From positions 10,374-74,373 of the forward strand of contig CAYRBI010000010.1 of NCBI GenBank assembly GCA_964422415.1: 64,000 nt of DNA, written 5' to 3'. Under the pieces are notes generated by a model. The model ran no database searches. It was given only the letters and a program-made list of their open reading frames with translations, and had not been told where the DNA came from. Positions 61,022 through 64,000 of the stretch are shown piece after piece. The stretch's first letter is position 1; each line of letters starts with the position of its first letter. The position numbers were made by a program, and so were the translations under genes. This DNA is from OLB16 sp964422415. GTDB lineage: Bacteria; Hinthialibacterota; Hinthialibacteria; OLB16.

Positions 61022-62275
61022 CTACTGCATCACCCACTCCACATTAAATTCCACGTGTTTAATGGATTTCTCCTTATTAATTGTGTAGGAGTAGGTGGCA
61101 TGAATCTTCCCCTCCCGGGCTTGGAGTACAGATGGGTAAGCGAATGAGTCGTGATTTGGCGGGGTTGCTTCAAGGTGGCGTTTCCATTTCCAGGTTTTTC
61201 CCTCATCATCGGAAAGGGCTACGGCGAGTTGATGACGGCCTTTTTCGGTGTCGTTGAACACCATCAGCCAGCGTCCATCCTGTAATACCACCACCTCCAG
61301 GCTGGAGCCAGGATTGGGGATCTCAGTGTCCACCGCAGTGGACCAGGTGAGGCCTTCATCCTTGGATTCACTTCGAAGAACTCGATTGGGAGCACTCCCA
61401 CTATCCCGTAGGTACGCTACCAGTGTCCCATCTTTCTTTCTGGCCAGGGTGGGTTGGATCGGGCCTAGACCGGCAATGGGTGAACTGGGATACCAGGTGT
61501 CGCCATCATCGTCGGAGATGGCCATGAGACCGGCATTAAAGCCATCGGAATAAAGCGGTAGCAGAATCCTCCCGCTGGGGAGAGTGAGGGGGTGGATACG
61601 GGTCATCCATCCCGTTTGAGTTTTGACTGGATCCTTGGCGGCCTCCAGAAGCATCGTGGAATACTCGGGTGCGTATTCCGACCAGATGCCCTCCTCGATG
61701 TTCAGTTCCTTGAAGCCAGACTCGATTCTTTCTGTGAATCCTGGCCCAGGATTGAGGAGGATGGTGTCTTGCCAAGACCACTTCGGTGGGCCCTCCGTGA
61801 GATAATCCGTGGCGGTTCGAACCTTGAGAAGAGAATGCTCCCAGCCATGCGCCAACACTGTAATCCAGTACAGGCGTAAGCGTCCCTTCCTATCGATCTG
61901 AAGGACTGGATTGCAGTCTGGGAAGTTGGGTGTGTCTGCCATCAAGAAGACAGGACTCCAGGCAGATTCACCCTTCTTGCGGCGTGCCCCTTGAATGAGC
62001 ACATCATCCGCGGTCCGCTCACCTGATCCATAAAACCAGCATGTCAGTAGGCTTCCATCGGGGCATTCAACCAGGCTGCTTGCATGGCAGTGTTTGTCCT
62101 GGACGGGGAAAATCAATTCACCTGTAAAGATTGGCTCCTCACCCCGCGCGTTCATGCCGCATGCGATCAGGATTAATCCACACAAAAGGAATCTTCTCCA
62201 TAACCTGTCCCCGGATCCTTGTCGACGGCACACTCCTCCACTCAGATCCACCACCCGAGGGGTAGCCCATTTCAT
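61022..62275 (-). CDS. Secreted sialidase-like (BNR repeat) protein
   Basis: The 417 aa product has a signal peptide (RRFLLCGLILIACGMNARG) and a six-bladed sialidase-type propeller: CHASSLVECPDGSLLTCWFY, TLPSGRILLPLYSDGFNAGL, and Asp-box repeats SDDDGDTW, SKDEGLTW and SDDEGKTW. The late FAYPSVLQAREGKIHATYSY is typical of the BNR_2 group. The arginine triad of true sialidases cannot be confirmed by eye, so another glycosidase or lyase-like role is possible. It fits the other exported glycan proteins in the window. Confidence 0.85.
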   Translation of the reverse strand: MKWATPRVVDLSGGVCRRQGSGDRLWRRFLLCGLILIACGMNARGEEPIFTGELIFPVQDKHCHASSLVECPDGSLLTCWFYGSGERTADDVLIQGARRKKGESAWSPVFLMADTPNFPDCNPVLQIDRKGRLRLYWITVLAHGWEHSLLKVRTATDYLTEGPPKWSWQDTILLNPGPGFTERIESGFKELNIEEGIWSEYAPEYSTMLLEAAKDPVKTQTGWMTRIHPLTLPSGRILLPLYSDGFNAGLMAISDDDGDTWYPSSPIAGLGPIQPTLARKKDGTLVAYLRDSGSAPNRVLRSESKDEGLTWSTAVDTEIPNPGSSLEVVVLQDGRWLMVFNDTEKGRHQLAVALSDDEGKTWKWKRHLEATPPNHDSFAYPSVLQAREGKIHATYSYTINKEKSIKHVEFNVEWVMQ

Positions 62276-62389
62276 GTTGATCCTCCCAGCCGCAAAGAGA
62301 TCTGCCTGGCAATGGAAGTAATCCTATGTGGATTGTTTACGTATACGCAAGCCAGTCCATGTATTTTTTAGAAAATAGACGGAATGCCT

Positions 62390-63676
62390 TCATTCCTCCA
62401 TCATCATCCGTGCGGTCTTCCGTCCCATCTCAACCGCGAAGTTGGTGCCACGGTCCCAGGGATAGACATGACTCATACTGGCCCAGTACAGGCCCGGCAG
62501 CGGGGTTTTGATGTTGGGGATGTTCCGGGAATGGTTCCGGAAGGGAATGGGTTGAGCATAGGGGGCTCGGAACAACCAGGAGTCTTTGATCCAAGAGGGT
62601 GAGAAATCAGGATTAATCTTTTTTAACGCCGGGAGAAAAGTATTTTGGATCTCTTCCTTACTCATCGACATATAGCGGTGGTCTGCGGGTATATAATCGC
62701 CACAATAGACAATGTGATCACCGCCGAAATGCTCGGGAGGCACATAACAGGTGTGCTCGACCAGACAGAGGAAGGGGAAACCGGCTTTCTTGGGGAGGTT
62801 GTACCAATAAATCCCCGGCCCAAGGGGACGGTCCAAAGCGACAGTCAACACCACGGCGGCCAGTGACTTGAGATTTCTAACCCCCGCCAAGTAATCGGTG
62901 GGGAGCTCTGGTGCAAGACGTGAGAGGATCTCCGGGGAGCTGGTGCTCAGGACCCGGTCAAAGACTTCCATCCTCCCGGCGCTCTCAACCTCGATCCTTC
63001 CCTCTCCGAGGCTGCGGATGCTGTTGACCGGTGTGCTCAGATGGATCTGTCCCCCCAGCGCATGGATGCGTTCGGCCAGAATATCAAAGTAGGCTTGAAT
63101 GCCCCCCTCGAAGGTCCCCAGGCAACGGGTCCGGGCATGGATGCGTGCCCAGAACCAGGCCATGTTGACTTCACGGTAAAACTCCTCTCCGAATTTCCCC
63201 GCCAGCATTGGCTCCCAGAGCACCTCATAAGCATGCTGGCCAAGGGCTTTCATCAACCACTCATGGGCGGCGTACTTCTCGAATCTCCGCCAGTTACGGC
63301 TGAAACGGAGATAGGCCCCGGCGAATCCGAAACGGAGGCGGTCGATGAAGGGAATCCCCGGAAACTTCAAAACCGCTAGGGGGCTGTCAAAAGGGTAGAA
63401 CTTTCCTTCGTGATAGAGCGCGGTGACTGGCCGCGGAAAGAGAACCTTGTCCTGCACACCCAGATCCTCGGCCAAACGTAGAATCTCGCTGTCGGACTGG
63501 AACCAGTGGTGGTAATACCTCTCAACTGACCACTGCCAGTGCGGCGCTTTGAAACCACTGGCCAACCCGCCCACCTGGCTGGAGGCCTCAAAACAGACCA
63601 CCGCGTGTCCACCGCGTAGAAAATCGAAAGCTGCGGCCAGACCCGCCGGTCCGGCACCGATGACGGCAATTCTCAT
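62390..63676 (-). CDS. Amine-oxidase/protoporphyrinogen-oxidase-like flavoprotein
   Basis: The 428 aa product opens with a dinucleotide-binding motif IAVIGAGPAGLAAAFDFLRG, then FEASSQVGGLASGF, and ends with the FAD-closing TPLPGLYWASMSHVYPWDRG TNFAVE pattern. A long helical substrate region lies at about 100-200 (RFSRNWRRFEKYAAHEWLMK). Relatives oxidise carotenoids, amines or UDP-galactopyranose-like sugars; the closest in style are unnamed FAD-dependent oxidoreductases of glycan loci. It is divergent from the DUF3800 fragment. Confidence 0.88.
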   Translation of the reverse strand: MRIAVIGAGPAGLAAAFDFLRGGHAVVCFEASSQVGGLASGFKAPHWQWSVERYYHHWFQSDSEILRLAEDLGVQDKVLFPRPVTALYHEGKFYPFDSPLAVLKFPGIPFIDRLRFGFAGAYLRFSRNWRRFEKYAAHEWLMKALGQHAYEVLWEPMLAGKFGEEFYREVNMAWFWARIHARTRCLGTFEGGIQAYFDILAERIHALGGQIHLSTPVNSIRSLGEGRIEVESAGRMEVFDRVLSTSSPEILSRLAPELPTDYLAGVRNLKSLAAVVLTVALDRPLGPGIYWYNLPKKAGFPFLCLVEHTCYVPPEHFGGDHIVYCGDYIPADHRYMSMSKEEIQNTFLPALKKINPDFSPSWIKDSWLFRAPYAQPIPFRNHSRNIPNIKTPLPGLYWASMSHVYPWDRGTNFAVEMGRKTARMMMEE

Positions 63677-63819
63677 TGGTTCTCTCCACTCATGGTAAGG
63701 TCGATACTTCTCTTAGGTATATCTCTTGTCTGGAACTTGTCATTTACTTTTTTGGAATGGAGTATATTACACTCCTGTCTGGTCTGTGTGTCAGGACCCC
63801 CTCGTTCATGGAGGAAACA

Positions 63820-64000
63820 ATGCATCTGATGTTCGTCGACGAGTCAGGTGACCCTGGATATCCACGTGATGGTGATTGGAGTACATGGCGAGGAAGTACG
63901 CACTTTGCTCGTGTGGGGGTGATCATCCATGGGTGGAGGTGGAAATATTGGAACGAGTCATTCATGACCGTTGCGGTCACAACGAGTGATGAAAATGGAT
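63820..64000 (+). CDS. DUF3800-domain protein, partial (C-terminus beyond right edge)
   Basis: The first 60 codons are visible: MHLMFVDESGDPGYPRDGDW and then HFARVGVIIHGWRWKYWN. DESGD followed by a later strand with ARVGVII is the start of DUF3800, a family of small RNase-H-like proteins often found with mobile or defence genes. GGAGG precedes the ATG at 63820 by about six bases. The remainder is outside the window. Confidence 0.75.
   Translation, partial: MHLMFVDESGDPGYPRDGDWSTWRGSTHFARVGVIIHGWRWKYWNESFMTVAVTTSDENG

Overview
The window reads as a piece of a bacterial chromosome with moderate GC content, probably from an uncultured environmental lineage. It carries tRNA-Gln and tRNA-Arg, housekeeping genes (aroA, ribF, a pgsA-like gene, an M32 carboxypeptidase) and many secreted carbohydrate-active or Tat-exported proteins: a Tat-signal Gfo/Idh/MocA oxidoreductase, a DUF6807 protein, a sialidase-like protein, a GH88-like protein, a ceramidase-like protein and an ADP-ribosylglycohydrolase. 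This mix recalls polysaccharide-degrading bacteria near the PVC/FCB groups, Hydrogenedentota or Sumerlaeota. That placement is inference; no rRNA or marker set is present.

Layout. 1-7.1 kb: LmbE-type deacetylase (partial), O-antigen ligase-like protein, class I xylose isomerase, B12-binding radical SAM enzyme, a small exported protein and a cupin. 7.2-11.2 kb: aroA and a DUF6807 plus Gfo/Idh pair on the minus strand. 11.4-17.2 kb: a plus-strand run with a ThiF/MoeB-NIL pair, YihY, a lipoprotein, a zinc-ribbon/TPR protein, a KptA-like protein lacking its catalytic motifs, and a possible methyltransferase. 17.3-18.5 kb: an AT-rich, Firmicutes-like phosphoesterase, probably acquired. 18.8-27.1 kb: a WbsX-type protein, GT9, and a tight minus-strand operon (fapA, lipoprotein, sugar ABC ATPase, permease, DUF1858, ribF). 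27.4-37.2 kb: MFS, TIM-barrel epimerase, ceramidase-like protein, M32 peptidase, PgsA, a PIN toxin-antitoxin pair, and an ABC permease with its binding protein but no ATPase. 37.5-41.4 kb: an unusual DnaK, GrpE and HPD-less J/TPR cluster. 41.8-48.8 kb: PQQ-type propeller, tRNA-Gln, hybrid histidine kinase, tRNA-Arg, secreted ADP-ribosylglycohydrolase. 49-64 kb: RhaD-SDR fusion, DUF115 (Maf-like), a DegT-family enzyme with His in place of the PLP lysine, GDP-mannose 4,6-dehydratase, a dehydroquinate dehydratase carrying a decayed shikimate-dehydrogenase-like domain, GH88-like, ribulokinase, ParB-like/DUF4032-like, sialidase-like, an amine-oxidase-type flavoprotein, and a DUF3800 fragment.

How the genes fit together. 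Two themes dominate. One is catabolism and uptake of sugars (xylose isomerase, ribulokinase, RhaD-type aldolase, ribose-type ABC parts, GH88 and sialidase-like proteins). The other is surface glycan assembly (O-antigen ligase, GT9, WbsX, GMD, DegT, DUF115). Intergenic DNA is rich in small dispersed palindromic elements: short hairpins with compensating stem changes, GC-rich inverted pairs, and a MITE-like family.

The strongest candidates for something undescribed are the KptA-like protein without its Arg-His pair, the chaperone cluster whose J-domain lacks HPD, the His-type DegT enzyme beside GMD, and the AroD protein with a vestigial second domain.
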